In this document: positions 20,059 to 32,400 of the stretch, one piece after another
Position numbering within the stretch: the first letter of the stretch is position 1
How the letters are laid out: each line of letters begins with the position of its first letter
Origin: Rhexocercosporidium sp. MPI-PUGE-AT-0058
Lineage: Eukaryota; Ascomycota; Leotiomycetes; Helotiales
DNA: 64,000 bases
Direction: 5' to 3'
NCBI GenBank assembly: GCA_020746875.1
Contig: JAGTJL010000017.1
Coordinates: 186,001 to 250,000 of the forward strand
The notes under the pieces: generated by a model
What the model saw: the letters and a program-made list of their open reading frames with translations, nothing else
What the model was told of the DNA's origin: nothing
Databases searched by the model: none
Made by a program: the position numbers and the translations under genes

Positions 20059-21086
20059 ATGGAACCCGTCAAAACCATCCACTACGCAAACACCAACGAG
20101 GTCCTTTTAGATATCTCATCCCAACCACCATCTGATCTCTCCCGACATATCGAAGTCATCGGGGCTGGATTCTCTCGAACAGCTACCGTCTCATTCACAC
20201 TGGCTCTCCAGATTCTCCTCAAAGGTCACGTGTGTCATGCTGGAAGCGCCAGTCTGATGCGTGAAGAAGGTCAGTCAGTCAGCTTCCCTTATGTCTTTAT
20301 ACAAATTATCATCATCGCCCAACCCAGACTAAAACGCCCAGCATTCATCAAAAAATGGATCCAAGCCCTTGACACCACCAACTCCCGCGAAACAACCAAG
20401 AAGATCCTCAAAGATCTCCTTGCGGGCTACGTCGCTGTCACGGATTCTCCTTCCTACCAATTTGCAGGAGAACTCGCAGAGGTCTTTCCAGATGCAAAGG
20501 TTATTGTGACGACGAGGGATCCGGAGAGGTGGTGGGAGAGCTTTAGCGAATTGATGAAGACTGTGTTGCCGGGGTGGGTGAGGGTGGTGTTTTTGAGTAA
20601 GCCGACGTTGAGGTGGTTTGGGAAATGGTCGGATGCGATGACGAATAGGTCAGTAAATTACACGCTCGCTATGATTGTATGGGTGTGGTAATTTGTGATT
20701 GTACTGATTCAGGAGTAGGGCGGAGGTCATTTATGGACCTGGCCAGAACAAGGTTGATGGACCAGGCGAGTTGACTCTTTTTTTCTCTCTGGAAATTGAA
20801 GTGCTGCTAACAGGAAGTAGAATTCTTGGAACGTCATTATGCCTACTTGAAACGAGAGGTTCCAAAGGAGAGATTGTTCTTCTTCGATGTGAAGCAGGGG
20901 TGGGGACCTCTTTGCGAGATCTTGAATGTCCCTATCCCGGATGAGCCTTTCCCACACGCAAACGACAGACTCGCCGTCGAGGCAGCGTTCAAGGGACTGA
21001 TCAAAGACGCCATGATGAGGTGGCTTGAGCTTCTTCTCGTCCCTGCTATGGTAGTCGGCGCTTACTTCTACATGACGCAACGATGA
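20059..21086 (+). CDS. P-loop sulfotransferase-like fungal protein with C-terminal membrane anchor
   Basis: Exons 20059-20269, 20342-20648, 20713-20765 and 20818-21086 encode about 279 residues, the usual length for this fungal family. IEVIGAGFSRTATVSFTLAL is the 5'-phosphosulfate (PAPS)-binding P-loop-like strand-loop-helix. After intron 1 comes EAFIKKWIQALD, then GYVAVTDSPSYQFAGELAEV and DAKVIVTTRDPERWWESF, the second PAPS-binding region with conserved Arg/Ser. RLFFFDVKQGWGPLCEILNV and PDEPFPHANDR follow, and a hydrophobic tail (LELLLVPAMVVGAYFYM) suggests anchoring. Introns 1 and 2 are GT-AG (72 and 64 bp). The third is best read as GC-AG (20766-20817, GCGAGT, branch GCTAAC); an alternative uses GTTGAT at 20753 with acceptor 20813. 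The true substrate is unknown. Confidence 0.78.
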
Positions 21087-21578
21087 ACTGGGGGGAAAAG
21101 ACATGCTCAACATAAATGTGTGCTTTTCAAATTTTGATGGCCTGTTCGAATAGGGTGCCGTGACACGTTGGCCGGGGGTTTTCAGCTCACCCTGCCGCAC
21201 TCCTGCACGTTGGTAGCCTGCAGATGAGACTTTACAAATGAGCTTCGGATCCACGAGAACCGTTTATACTTGCAAATCATCGTGAAAACTTGACAAAAAT
21301 GAGATGACAAGGTCCCTGGTCTACATCCGGCCTAACCGGAGATCAAATGCGGGAGTAAGATACGGGTACTGCTCAAGGGCTGCTCTGGGAGCTCAGGTGA
21401 GCTGGGTGAGAAGAGAGTGAGCCGAGGGTGATTAGCGCCTGAGTAGAAGCGGCAAGCTTACTAACTGACCTTGGGACGAAGAGAAAAAAACTTGTGTTTA
21501 ACTACCACAAATGTAACCACATGCTCAATCCTGTTGCTTGTTTTGTTAAGGGGTGAGCTTGACGTAGAGCAGGTGTTA
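21087..21578. other. Intergenic region, nothing identified
   Basis: The 3' flank of the sulfotransferase-like gene converges with the small charged ORF on the other strand. No gene or repeat seen. Confidence 0.4.
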
Positions 21579-21803
21579 TTACAGCATACCTGGATTAAGG
21601 TGTATGGTCCAAATAACATTTCCCTTGCCACGGCGTTCTTGAGACTCTTTTCCCGTTTTCTCCATCAATTCCTTCGCAGCTTCCTCCTTTCGACCCTTCT
21701 CCATGGCTTCTTTACGGCGCTCCTGGGATTCTTTGCCTTGATCATTCAGAAAGTCTGCATCCTTGGGATCAAAGATCTTGCCACCTTTGGTGTTACCAGG
21801 CAT
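21579..21803 (-). CDS. Small charged hypothetical protein
   Basis: 74 codons from ATG 21803, starting MPGNTKGGKIFDPKDADFL. It is rich in Lys, Glu and Arg and contains two related segments (GKESQERRKEA and GKESQERRGKG), so it should be a highly charged, largely helical or disordered polypeptide. A GTATGC donor at about 21587 suggests that the true 3' end may be spliced. It resembles small hydrophilic fungal hypothetical proteins in style only; function unknown. The overlapping plus-strand frame 21471-21863 is hydrophobic shadow sequence. Confidence 0.45.
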   Translation of the reverse strand: MPGNTKGGKIFDPKDADFLNDQGKESQERRKEAMEKGRKEEAAKELMEKTGKESQERRGKGNVIWTIHLNPGML

Positions 21804-22207
21804 AATGCTTCACTCGTTACCTGGACCTGTTTTGCCGAATCTAAATGTATGAGAGCTTCATAAAATTCAGAGAAGGGTAGATGAGGTGATTCTCCAGAGG
21901 ACAGCCAAGGGCGAAGACGTCCTTTAATAATCATGCAGCACACATAAATATACACACATATATCCGGTTGTGAGGCTGCTTGCTGTAAGACATCGTAACC
22001 AATCAATGCCCAGGCGAGTAGGGTGAGCCTAGCGTAGTCTACATGCTTTGATAGCATGCCTAGTCTCAATCATTTGACTACTCGGCTCGGCCCGGCTTTT
22101 GGAATGATGCCTGTGAGGGGTTCCTTACTATATCTTTACCCCGCCTAATTGTAATAGTCTGTGCTCTTAGCGCTGATTGCGTAATCACTGCCCTTATAAG
22201 GACAGTA

Positions 22208-22225
22208 AAGAAGAAGAAGAAGAAG
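22208..22225 (+). repeat. (AAG)6 microsatellite
   Basis: Six perfect AAG units lying at the boundary where normal DNA changes into RIP-mutated DNA. Confidence 0.8.
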
Positions 22226-23570
22226 TAATCTTCCTTCCTTAGCAATTAGCTTCTATATAAATTGAAATATCACCAGCGAGTCTATAGCACTTCTCTAGCT
22301 ATTTTATTATATTATAATCATCTGAGCGTGCTAATAATTATTATAATTTAATTATTATTCTCTTACTGTTAGCTTAACTATTATATAATAATTCAAACTA
22401 GAAAATTATTAACGGCAGCCTTAAGCTAATAAGAATAACGATTAAATACCCCGAGATACTAAGGAATCGCTAGAAATACGCTAATAAATAATATTACCGC
22501 AATATAAAACCAACTTCAAGCTCTTAAGAAGCGAAACAATATCCTCGATAGCTTTATCGCTAAGTATCGTCAAATATACGGCGACGATTTCACGTAATAC
22601 CTTCTTAAAATAGCAATAAGAGCTCAGCTCTTTTAACTTATTAAATCAGAGACTCTTGCGAATAATAAAAGTAATATAAAAAGCTTTTTAATAATACCCG
22701 ATAAACTTTAAGTTTTACGCCGAAAGAAAAGCAAATATATAATCCTCTCGGAATATAAAGGAAAGAGTTACCGAAAACTTATAAAATATTTATAAGCTTA
22801 TAATTATATTTTTAATTACGATTCCGAAAAATTCCCGACCGATATAATCAAGATTAAATAAGTAATAATACTACTTCGCAAAGAACCGGCAAATACTTAA
22901 GAAAGATTTAAAAAGCAAATTCTAAAGAAACTTAATATAATAATTTAAGAAGATTATAAGGAATTTCTAAAGAATTTCTAATTATTCTTTATCTTAAGAA
23001 AAGTAACTAACTCTTAAGCTTATAACATAGCCTGATAAAGAATTAATTAGCTTATTCGTAAATTTATCAATTACTTAGAAAAGTTAAAGAAATACCTCGA
23101 GCTTTTTATAAAGCGCTAATTATAAGATATTCTTTTTAATAAAATTCGGCTTAAAGCTTATTAAAAGATTGTCGAGAATAAATAAACTAATAGATTATAA
23201 ACCCGTGAAGAAGTCATTTTAGTTATCGCTTTTCAAAAAACTTATAATTTAATAAAAGAAAATAATAAAAAGTAAAAAAATTAAAAAAATTAAATAAATA
23301 AATCTTCTCGCAAGCTTTTACGAAAAGCTAATAAAAAACGAAATAATTCCCGGTTAAAGCGGTTTAATAAAATTAACTTAAATAAAATCCCAATTAAAAA
23401 AAGTAAAAAAAGAAATTATAAATCGAAAATTAAATATTATTTATATTATAAGCTCGGCTATTACGCTAATAAATGCTTAAAGACCGATGCCGGCGAGTTT
23501 AAAGATAAATGCTAAAAGAGCGCCTGATTTACGATAGCTTTTACGTCTTTATTAGAATCGATAAGTAAAA

Positions 23571-25555
23571 TGTAGTATAAAAGTGGATTAAAGCACTGCG
23601 AGCAGTTGTAGTTGAATTAAAGTGATTCCTTATTATTCTAAAAGCTCTAAGAATTAGGAGAAAACAGTTATTCTCCTAAAGGCGGTCTACAGTAGCAGAA
23701 CCTAATTAAGTCACGTGTAATGCCAAGAGAGCAGCTGCCCGTCCTTAACGTCTCACCCCTAGATTCCGCCCACCTCGCTTAATTCTAGTACTTAATACTC
23801 AATACTTAATAACTCTATATTGCGCTAACTTTTATTCAAGATATTATAGAGTCTAATTCTCCTCCTGATTCTGATTCTAAAGACTTAATTTGGCGTTCTT
23901 TAGCTGTGATTTGAGCCTCTTTAATAACACGTGTTATAACGAACTTGGAATTTAGACTCGTTCGGACTTTCCGCTTTTTCTTTAGCCTTAATTGCTTTAA
24001 TTTCTCTTTTAATTCTTTAATCTTTATATTTGCTTTTTTTAATTCGTAATCTCTTTTATTAATTCCTTTTATAATTTTCTTAAAAAGTAAACGTTGCGTT
24101 AAAAGTTAATTATGTGATTCGCTGGCTAAAGTACGAATTTATATATATAAAATTTCTTGGCCCTTAGAGTCTAAACCTTAATTAAAATATTAATTACTTT
24201 TAGAAGTAGTATTAACGTCTCCTAAGGCTTTAGAAGAGATGGATTTGTCGATTTATTATTATTTTCTAATAGTAAAAGGCTTATTAATAGCTTAGCTATA
24301 GATACCGGCCATAATCCCGCAGTTTTCTACTCGGCCTTAATATTAAAAGGTGTAATACTTTTTTAACGTGCCTTTTAGTAGTAAATAAGGAAGTTACGCT
24401 TATTAATTAAAGTAGAGTCGATTAAAGAACTTAACTTTTGCAGTTCTTTTCGGTAGATACGCTTTAAGACAAAGAAAACTGTTAAATCCAAAGGTTATAA
24501 GACGTATAACGTATATATAAGTAAGAATAAAAGGTACATATTATATTTAAGGCACTTTTAAAGGAATTCCGTAGTCTTATGACTCCTATAGCCGTCTAAA
24601 ATGAGAAGTCTTACTAAATAATCACGTGGTTTCGTCTGAGGGATAAAGACCTTTTTTAATTATTTAAGGGCTATTTGATTAGTTATTTACTTATTTTTAG
24701 TGGTTATAAAGTGCTATTAGTCGAATACGTCTAATTAAGACGGAAACTATTGTTATTAGACCGATTTTCCCTTATAAATTACAGCTGGTAGCGTAAAAGC
24801 TTTAGTTATAGAGATACACTTAATAATTGTCGTTTAAGCACGTAAACTTGGTTATTTTCTTTAAATCTTGCGGCTTTTAGCGTTCCTTATAATATATTTA
24901 TTAAAGCCGTAGCCCTTTATAATACTAATCTCGTCTATATTTTATCGTTAATAAGCTGGAATAGTCTTAATAGTCGGAATCTTTAACTTTTGGAACCACG
25001 GCTTAATAACTTCGGTATAAGCGGCGTTAACACATATAAAATCGACGTAGATTTACCTCTTAATCTTTAGAATAGGATTACGTGTTAAAAATCGTATTAT
25101 TTAGTGTTTTCCTAGTAGTAAGTGGTCTCCTTAAAGTGCTAAAAGCCTCTCTCCAAACACCTTAATCTATATATGCGTAATTCTATAATTAAAAGACTCT
25201 TAAGTCAAAATCTAATTAGTTAATCGATTTTCTATTACCGTAGGTAGCTTTTATAAGTGATTAAGAGCCTCCTTACGTAGTTAAGTCGTTATATTGCGGT
25301 CACAAAGTATAAACCTTAGAACACCTTACTTTAAGCATGCCTTTCGCAAAGACTTACTATTTGCGACTTCCTTAAGCGTATATATAATGTTATACTCAGT
25401 ATATTCAGGCTTTATAATGAAAATAATATGAGTTCCAAATTTAAAGAGAATCGATTAAAGAACAAAAGAGTAATTAATTATTTAAGTTAATAAGTAGGAG
25501 TGGCGGTAAGTTAACCGAGGGTGGGCGGAATCTAGGGGTGAGACGTTATACGACA
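23571..25555 (-). repeat. Left LTR (3' LTR) of element A, split by a DNA transposon
   Basis: The first 177 bp lie at 23,571-23,747 (TGTAGTATAAAAGTGG..), the last 7 (TACGACA) at 25,549-25,555. Joined at the duplicated TA they give 184 bp, the same as the other three LTR copies of this family. Confidence 0.8.
23748..25546 (-). mobile_element. Fot1/pogo-like (Tc1-mariner) DNA transposon remnant
   Basis: 1,799 bp with perfect terminal inverted repeats of about 27 bp starting ACGTCTCACCCCTAG, flanked by a TA duplication (23,746-23,747 and 25,547-25,548), as for all Tc1-mariner elements. Size matches Fot1 elements (about 1.9 kb). On the minus strand a RIP-broken transposase is recognisable: LLILDGYRSHKTTEF (24,562-24,610) is the conserved block around the second catalytic Asp of Fot1-type DDE transposases, preceded by the KGK block near 24,780. 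Many stops at former Gln/Trp codons; not functional. Confidence 0.85.
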
Positions 25556-25979
25556 CACTCCTCAGGCAATTAATAATAGTAAGTTACTGCTATTATGATT
25601 AGCTATATTAAGCGAGAGTAAATAATAAGAAAGAATTAAGTAAATAAATTCACTTATATATAATAATTAAGCAAATAACTTAACTATATAAACTAAAGAT
25701 TTTCTTATTAAACCTGAACCTATAAATACTCGACAACTCACAGATCGACTGCTTTCGATTTACTACTTAATTAATTAACTACTCCCTTCAACATTATAAA
25801 TATCTCTAAGCGCTTCGCCAGAATCGTTATAACAGAACGACGATTTGCTCGCCGGAGCAAAGTAAGTAGCTCGATTTTCAATTTACTAATCGGAGATCGA
25901 CTGATTAAAATCAACTAATCGAAGATTAATTAATTAAAGATTACTTAATTAGAGAATAATTACTGACTTATAATAAGTT

Positions 25980-26900
25980 AAGGCTATTATTAATAATAAG
26001 AAGAAAGTCGTTACTAAGACACGACTGTCGGCTACTCCCGTCCCCGCCCCCGCCTCTCGCCGTGCCGCTACTACTCCCCGGGCTTTAAAGCATTTAATAA
26101 GTGCTTATAAAATAATATATTTAAGTTATATTAATAACGCCCTTTAAATAAAAGATAATAATTAATATTATAATACCGTTAAAAAAGGTGCTTATTGCTT
26201 CGCTTATTCGTCCGGCCATAAATGCGTAATTACTCCCGCTGCTATTTAAGCTCCTTTCCTCGTATATTATAAGACGTTAAAAAATAAGACTAATAAAAAA
26301 GTAAATCGATTTAGCTATTCATTTTTCGCTTTTTAATTTATTATTAATTTTTTTAAGAATTAAAGCAATTGAGAATCCCGGTCTGTGTCGCCTTTAAGAG
26401 TAATAATATTAATAAAGCTATTATTATTAGCGCTATTCTTAGTTTTAATAATAAAGTTAACTTTAAGAGCTACTAATAAATTTAAAAGTAATAAAAGAGA
26501 TAATAATAATAAGAAGAACGGTAAGTTACTCGCTTTATTTCTAGAAAATTAATTTAATTTAATTAATTTTTTAAAGAAAGAAAAAGAGCTTTTAACTACT
26601 TTTATAACTTATACTCGTATTATTAAAAAGAAGATTACTATTATTATAAGTGTTTTCTTTATTAGGAAAATTAATGAAAAAGCAGCTGATTATCTTGCTA
26701 TTATTATTATTACTAAAGCTGCTCGCGCTATTATTATTAAGGCTATTACCGGAGCTACTCGCGCTTATAATCCGGGCCTTAATATTCTGGCCTTTTAAGT
26801 TATATTTACTCGTAGAATTATTCTCACTCTTGAGCAAGAGACTTAAGCTGCTTGCGTTAAAGAGCTAGTTAATATAATGACTAATGCTTTAAGTAAACTA
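25980..26900 (+). other. Antisense open region of element A (unknown accessory ORF, decayed)
   Basis: Opposite in strand to A's own gag-pol and located between RNase H and the 3' LTR. It begins with a GC-rich, Pro/Ala/Arg-rich segment (SATPVPAPASRRAATTPRALK, read as shorter pieces) and contains GAYCFAYSSGHKCV (26,185-26,229), which looks like a decayed CxxC..C motif, then a charged region. The homologous plus-strand region in copy B (31,505-32,400) keeps the same frame. All stops are of the Gln/Trp RIP kind, so it was probably a coding sequence before mutation. Function unknown. Short frames at 26,592-26,837 (-) and 26,650-26,868 (+) fall in it and are shadows. Confidence 0.5.
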
Positions 26901-29900
26901 ATTCGGGAAGTTTTAAGCCTTTCACTTTTTAATAAATAAGTTATTCTTTTATTTTTAAAGCTTAAGAACTTCTTATTCTTTAAATATTTCCTTATATTTA
27001 AAAAATTAAAACTTGCGTTTGCTTTTAAATTAAAGAATCGTTAAGAGCAATTAATTCTTTAAAATATAATAATTTATACTCTTGAGCTTAATTAATCTTT
27101 AATAAAATAAAATTATAAATAAGAATTTATAAAAGAGAATTTTATAAAAGAATATATAATAATACAAATAAAGCTCTTTAATTAAAAAGTAAGCTTATTA
27201 TATAATTAATTTAAGAATAAATAATAAATAAAATATATATATAAAAAACTATTTTAAAGCGAGTCTCTTAAAGGAGTTGCTTTAATTAAGTATAAACGTC
27301 TATTAAGTTAATAAAAGTAATAAATACTTTAAATTTCGGCCTAGAGAAGTTTTTAATAAGTTCGTTAACTAATATATAACTTATAAAAAGGTATTTTATT
27401 ATAAAAGTGCTTTTTTAAAACTCTTAACGTAAGTATATATTTTGAATATTAACGTAGCGCAATTTAATAAAAATACGCTAGTTTTTACTAACGATTAACC
27501 GAATTATTTATTAATTAGTATAAAAAATTATTTAAACTGTTTTATATTAAGGCGTAATTTTTAAAAGAATTACTAAAATGCTATAAGTTCCTTGCCGGTG
27601 CGCTTAATTTTAAGAAGCTTTACTTATATTATAAAGGTAATAATTATATTTTATAAAGTTATTTTTTAAAGGATTAAACTTTTAAAAAATATAAAAATAT
27701 ATTTATTAAAAGATTACTTTATTTTAATATTATTTATAAAAGAAGTATTTAATATTATTACAAAATAAGAGTCGCGCAGTTTATAATTATAAGTAATCGC
27801 TAAGAAACGAATGCCGAAAAGGTAATAAATTATTTAATTAACTATAATTAAGTGCTCTTAGTAAAGATTAATTAAGAAGTGAAAAAGCTTTAAAAATAAT
27901 AAAAACGACGTCTGCGTATAATATAATTATAATATAAAGCATTAATCTAACTTTTTTTTAAAACTTCTTAATTTAAGCTAAAGTGGCTTATTTTTAATTC
28001 TTTAGTAGCTCGACGTAAGATAATAATATACTTAAGCAATTTCTATTTATTAACTTAAATTAAAGAGCAATCTTTTAAATATAAGTATTATATATTAAAG
28101 AAATAGTCTTTACTAATTAGTTTTTAATAATATAAACGCTTAAGAACTATTCTATTTGCTCTCCTTTAATAAGCTTATATACTATATTTAAGCCGTCGAT
28201 AATTAATTTAGCGTTTTTAAAAGCCGAAATATAATAAAGCACTTAAATATCGTCGATATAAAATATTACAAATACCGTACGTTATTCTTTTATAAATATA
28301 TAAGGCTCTTCTTTATAAGCAATTAACCTTAAATTTATTAAAATATAAATAAAGTTATTATATTATAACGCCGGTAAGTCCTTAAGTCCGTAAAATACGT
28401 GATTAACTTTTATTATTATTTTGTTTTATTTAAAACCGTCCGGTAAATAACAGCGTACGCGAGCACTTGCTTTACTTCGTTTAGCGTTAATAAAGGTATT
28501 AATTATATTAAATTGAATTATTTTTAAATTAAATTAAATTATAATAGCTATAACGGTTCTAAAGGAGTGAGTAATTAAAATAGCTGCATATATTAATAAA
28601 ATTAACGTTTTAAGTTATAAGTCTTCTCTTATAACGACTTAAGAGCGATAGCAGGTTAAATACTTTAACGAATTGACTTTAGCGTGAAATATTTATTTTA
28701 AGGGAATTAATTACTCGGTAGCGAAGGTGTATTTAATAACTCTTTAGTAATTGCGCGACTTAAGGTTAATAATCTCCTTAATAGCATCGACTCGGAAGTG
28801 CTCTCTTAACGAGTAGTCTTTAAAGTCTTTTTAATTTAATAAGTCCTTAAGCATTTGCGATTAGTGAATTTATAAAAGCTTAATTAATTATTGAATTTCA
28901 ATATTTTTAAGTACAAACGCTAATTCAATAGCGTGAATTATACTTAAGTCTTTTTTATCTTTTCGTACTAATTCTTAATTAAGTTAGAAAATCCTTAGAA
29001 AATCCTTTAAGTACTCGCGGTTACTTAACAGTTATAATAATTCTGTAATTAATTCTTTAATAATTATTATATAAACGCTTTAATTCGGTTTTATTATCTT
29101 ATTATTAACTCGAGTCTTTCGACTTTTATTAATTACTTAGTCTTTTATTCTTTTCTTTTTAAAAGGTTTAAATAAGCCGGAATTTAATTTAATTAAAGCC
29201 GGAAGTAATAAGTATAAACTTAATTCTCTGTCTTCTTTTAATTTTAATAATTATAAATATTTTTCGTACTTAATTACTTAAGGCAGAGCTTTTAATTACT
29301 TAAGGCCGATACTTTTTTTAAGTGCTTCTTAACGCTTAAGACCGCGCTCTTAATTATATAATCTTTTAAAGTAAATTATAACTTATAATATCGACTTCCG
29401 CTTAAGGCTTATATTACTTTAAAAGTTTAATATATTATATAAAACACTTCTTTTAATTACGCTTTTAAACGCTAACTATTTTAAAGTATTAACTCGTTTT
29501 AAGACCTAATTAAAATACTTATAAATAAGAAGTCTAGTATTCTTTTTTAATTAAATTACTTCTGAGTTCTTATTAACGAGTAGCTAAATAAAATCAAGAG
29601 CTATTAAATTAATTAAAAGTAGCGTATTTACTTTTATTAACTTAACTAAAGAAGAAGCAGATAGCTTTACCGCCGAGCTTAAAAGCTTAATTAAAGGTTT
29701 TAATACCCCCGAGCTCATAAGCTCGTCGACTTTTATAGCGCTTATTGCTTTATTTAATTATTCTCTATTCGGAGTAATAAACGGTGTTTTTAATTTTAAT
29801 ATATTAAATACGCTTAATCGGTTAATTATAATAAAACCAGCGTCTTAATCTCTTTCTTCTTCTTTTAATATTTTCGTAAAATCCTTTAATATTAAGCGCG

Positions 29901-30895
29901 GCTAACCGACCGCTCTTTTTATATTTAAAGAGCTTAAATAAAAGAGGGTTTCGTTAAAAGTAATATTCTTAATTATTATTATATATTATAATTAAGACAT
30001 TTAAATTTTATAAATATTAAATAAGACGTATTTAATTAAGTAATTAAGATGCGCTCACGAGTTGATTTTAAAAGCTTTCTTTTAACGGAGAGCTTCTCAG
30101 TCTTTAATTATAAAATAAGCTTTATAGCCGTACGCATATAAGTTGCTTTAGTTAAGCCGTAAATCGGTTGTTAGCTTTAACGTGAGCTTAAGGTCGTAAT
30201 ATCGAAAATATTACCTAAATTAAGCTTAGAATATTTTATTTATATTCTTAAAGCTTTTACGAGTAAATAAACTTATATTATAAAAAACAATTACTATTAT
30301 TATTAATTCCGTTTAAAGCGCTCGGGGTAAATTGGCGGAGAAGCGCATTTTAATTAATTTATCGATTATTTCTTTACTTACGCGGTTAGCTCTTTTATTA
30401 AATTAATATATATATAAGAAGATAGATTTAATATTAATATTACTTTCTTTATATTATTTTTTATATTTAGTTAATTTATTGATTTTTATAATTAAAGTAT
30501 TATTATTTTAGCGTATTTTGTAGATCGAGAGCCCGAATTAACGTCTCGTTCACCCCTTAAATAGTTTAAAAGTATTTAAAACGATAATTAATTCTTTAAT
30601 TTTTAAAAGCCGCTTATAGAATTTCTTATTATATTCGTTCTTAATTAATAAAAGCTAGCTATTTCCGTTAAACTCTATTAAAAGGTCGAATAAATCCTAA
30701 GAAATACTAAGAAATATAATAAAAAGGATAGGTAATTATTCTTTTTAATTAACGACGACTTATTATTTATTATATTATAATCACCGTATAATACTCGTAT
30801 TTCAACCGAGTTAAACCTTAAATCTCGACGTTACGCGTATTTTTTATTAAGTTTTCTAAAGCTTCCTTTTTAAAGTAATTTACGCGTAAATACTA

Positions 30896-31079
30896 TGTGG
30901 TGTAGAAGTGGATTAAAGCACTGTGAGTAGTTATAATTGAATTTAAGTGATTAATTGTTATTCTCAAAGCTTTAAGAATTAGGAGAAGACAGTTATTTTC
31001 CTGAAAGCGGTTTATAATAGCAGAACTTAATTAAGTCACGTGAAGTGCTAAAAGAGCTGCTGCCCGTGCCTATACGACA
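30896..31079 (-). repeat. 3' LTR of element B
   Basis: 184 bp, the least RIP-mutated copy of this LTR: it keeps TGTGGTGTAG at its start. It ends ATACGACA. TACTA lies just before it. Confidence 0.85.
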
Positions 31080-31504
31080 CACCCCCTAAGCAATTGACAG
31101 TAATAAGCCACTACTATTGTGATTGGCTGTATTAAGCGAAAGTAAACAATAAAAAAGAATTAAGCAAATAAATTCACTTATATACGGTAATTAGGCAAAC
31201 AACCTAATTACATAAATTAACGATTTTCTTATTAAACCTGAACTTATAAATACTCGACAATACATAGATTAATTGCTCTCGATTTACTACTTAATTAATC
31301 TATTAATCCATTAATTAATTAACTAATCAACTGCTCCCTTCGATACTATAAGTGTCTTTAAGCGCTCCGCCAGAATCGTCATAACAGAATGACGATTTAC
31401 TCGCTAGAATAAGGTGAGTAGCTCGATTTTCGATTTATTAGTTTCGATTTATTAATTAGAGATTAACTAATTAAAGATTAATTAATTAAAGAATAACCGC
31501 TAAC

Positions 31505-32400
31505 TTATAATAAATTAAGGTTATTATTAATAATAAAAAGAAAGTCGTCGCTAAGGCACGACTGTCGGCTGCTCTCGTCCCCGCCCCCGCTCCTTGCCGT
31601 GCCGTTATTACTCCCCGGGCTTTAAAGTAATTAATAAGTGCTTATATAGTAATTTATTTAAGCTATATTAATAACGCCCTTTAAATAAAAAGTAACGGTT
31701 AATATTATAATACCGTTAAAAAAAGTATTTGCTACTTTACTTACTCGTCCGGCTATAAGTACGTAATTACTCCCGCTATTACTTAAGCTCCTTTTCTTAT
31801 ATATTATAATACGTTAGAGAATAAAGCTAATAAAAAAGTAAGTCGATTTAATTACTTTTTCTTACTTTTAATTTATTATTGATTTTTTTAAGAGTTAAAG
31901 TAATTAAGAATCCCGGTCCGTGCCGCCCTTAAGGGTAGTAATATTAATAAAGCTATTACTATTAGCGCTATTATTAGTTTTAATAATAAAGTTACTTTAG
32001 GAGTTATTAATAGATTTAAAAGTAATAATAAAGATAATAATAATAAGGAAAACAGTAAGTTATTCGCTTTATTTTTAAAAAATCGAATTAATTTAATTAA
32101 TTTCTTAAAAAAAGAAGAAGAGCTTTTAGTTGCTTTTATAGTTTATACTTATATTATTAAAAAGAAAATTACTACCGCTACGAGTGTTTTCTTCATTAAG
32201 AAAGGTAATAAAGGAGTAGCTAATTATCCTGCTATTATTATTATTATTAAAGTTGCTCGCGTTATTACCGCTATTAAAGCTACTACCGGAGCTACTCGCG
32301 CCTATAGTCCGGGCCTTAGTATTCTAGCCTTTTAAATTATATTTACTCGTAGAGTTATTCTTACTCTTAAGTAAGAAGCTTAAGCTATTCGCGTTAAGGA
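31505..32400 (+). other. Antisense open region of element B (homologue of the one in A)
   Basis: Same position and strand as in A: beyond RNase H, opposite to gag-pol. It has a Pro/Ala-rich start (SAALVPAPAPCRAVITPRALK in pieces), a former CxxC motif now read as CYFTYSSGYKYV, then NRFKSNNKDNNNKE and ATTGATRAYSPGLSILAF. Conservation of frame between two independently RIP-mutated copies supports an original coding sequence. Confidence 0.5.

Noticed and set aside
26592..26868. Leu/Lys-rich ORFs on both strands in the AT-rich block
   Set aside because: Products of A/T-rich RIP sequence (TTA, CTT, AAT runs) inside element A; not genes.
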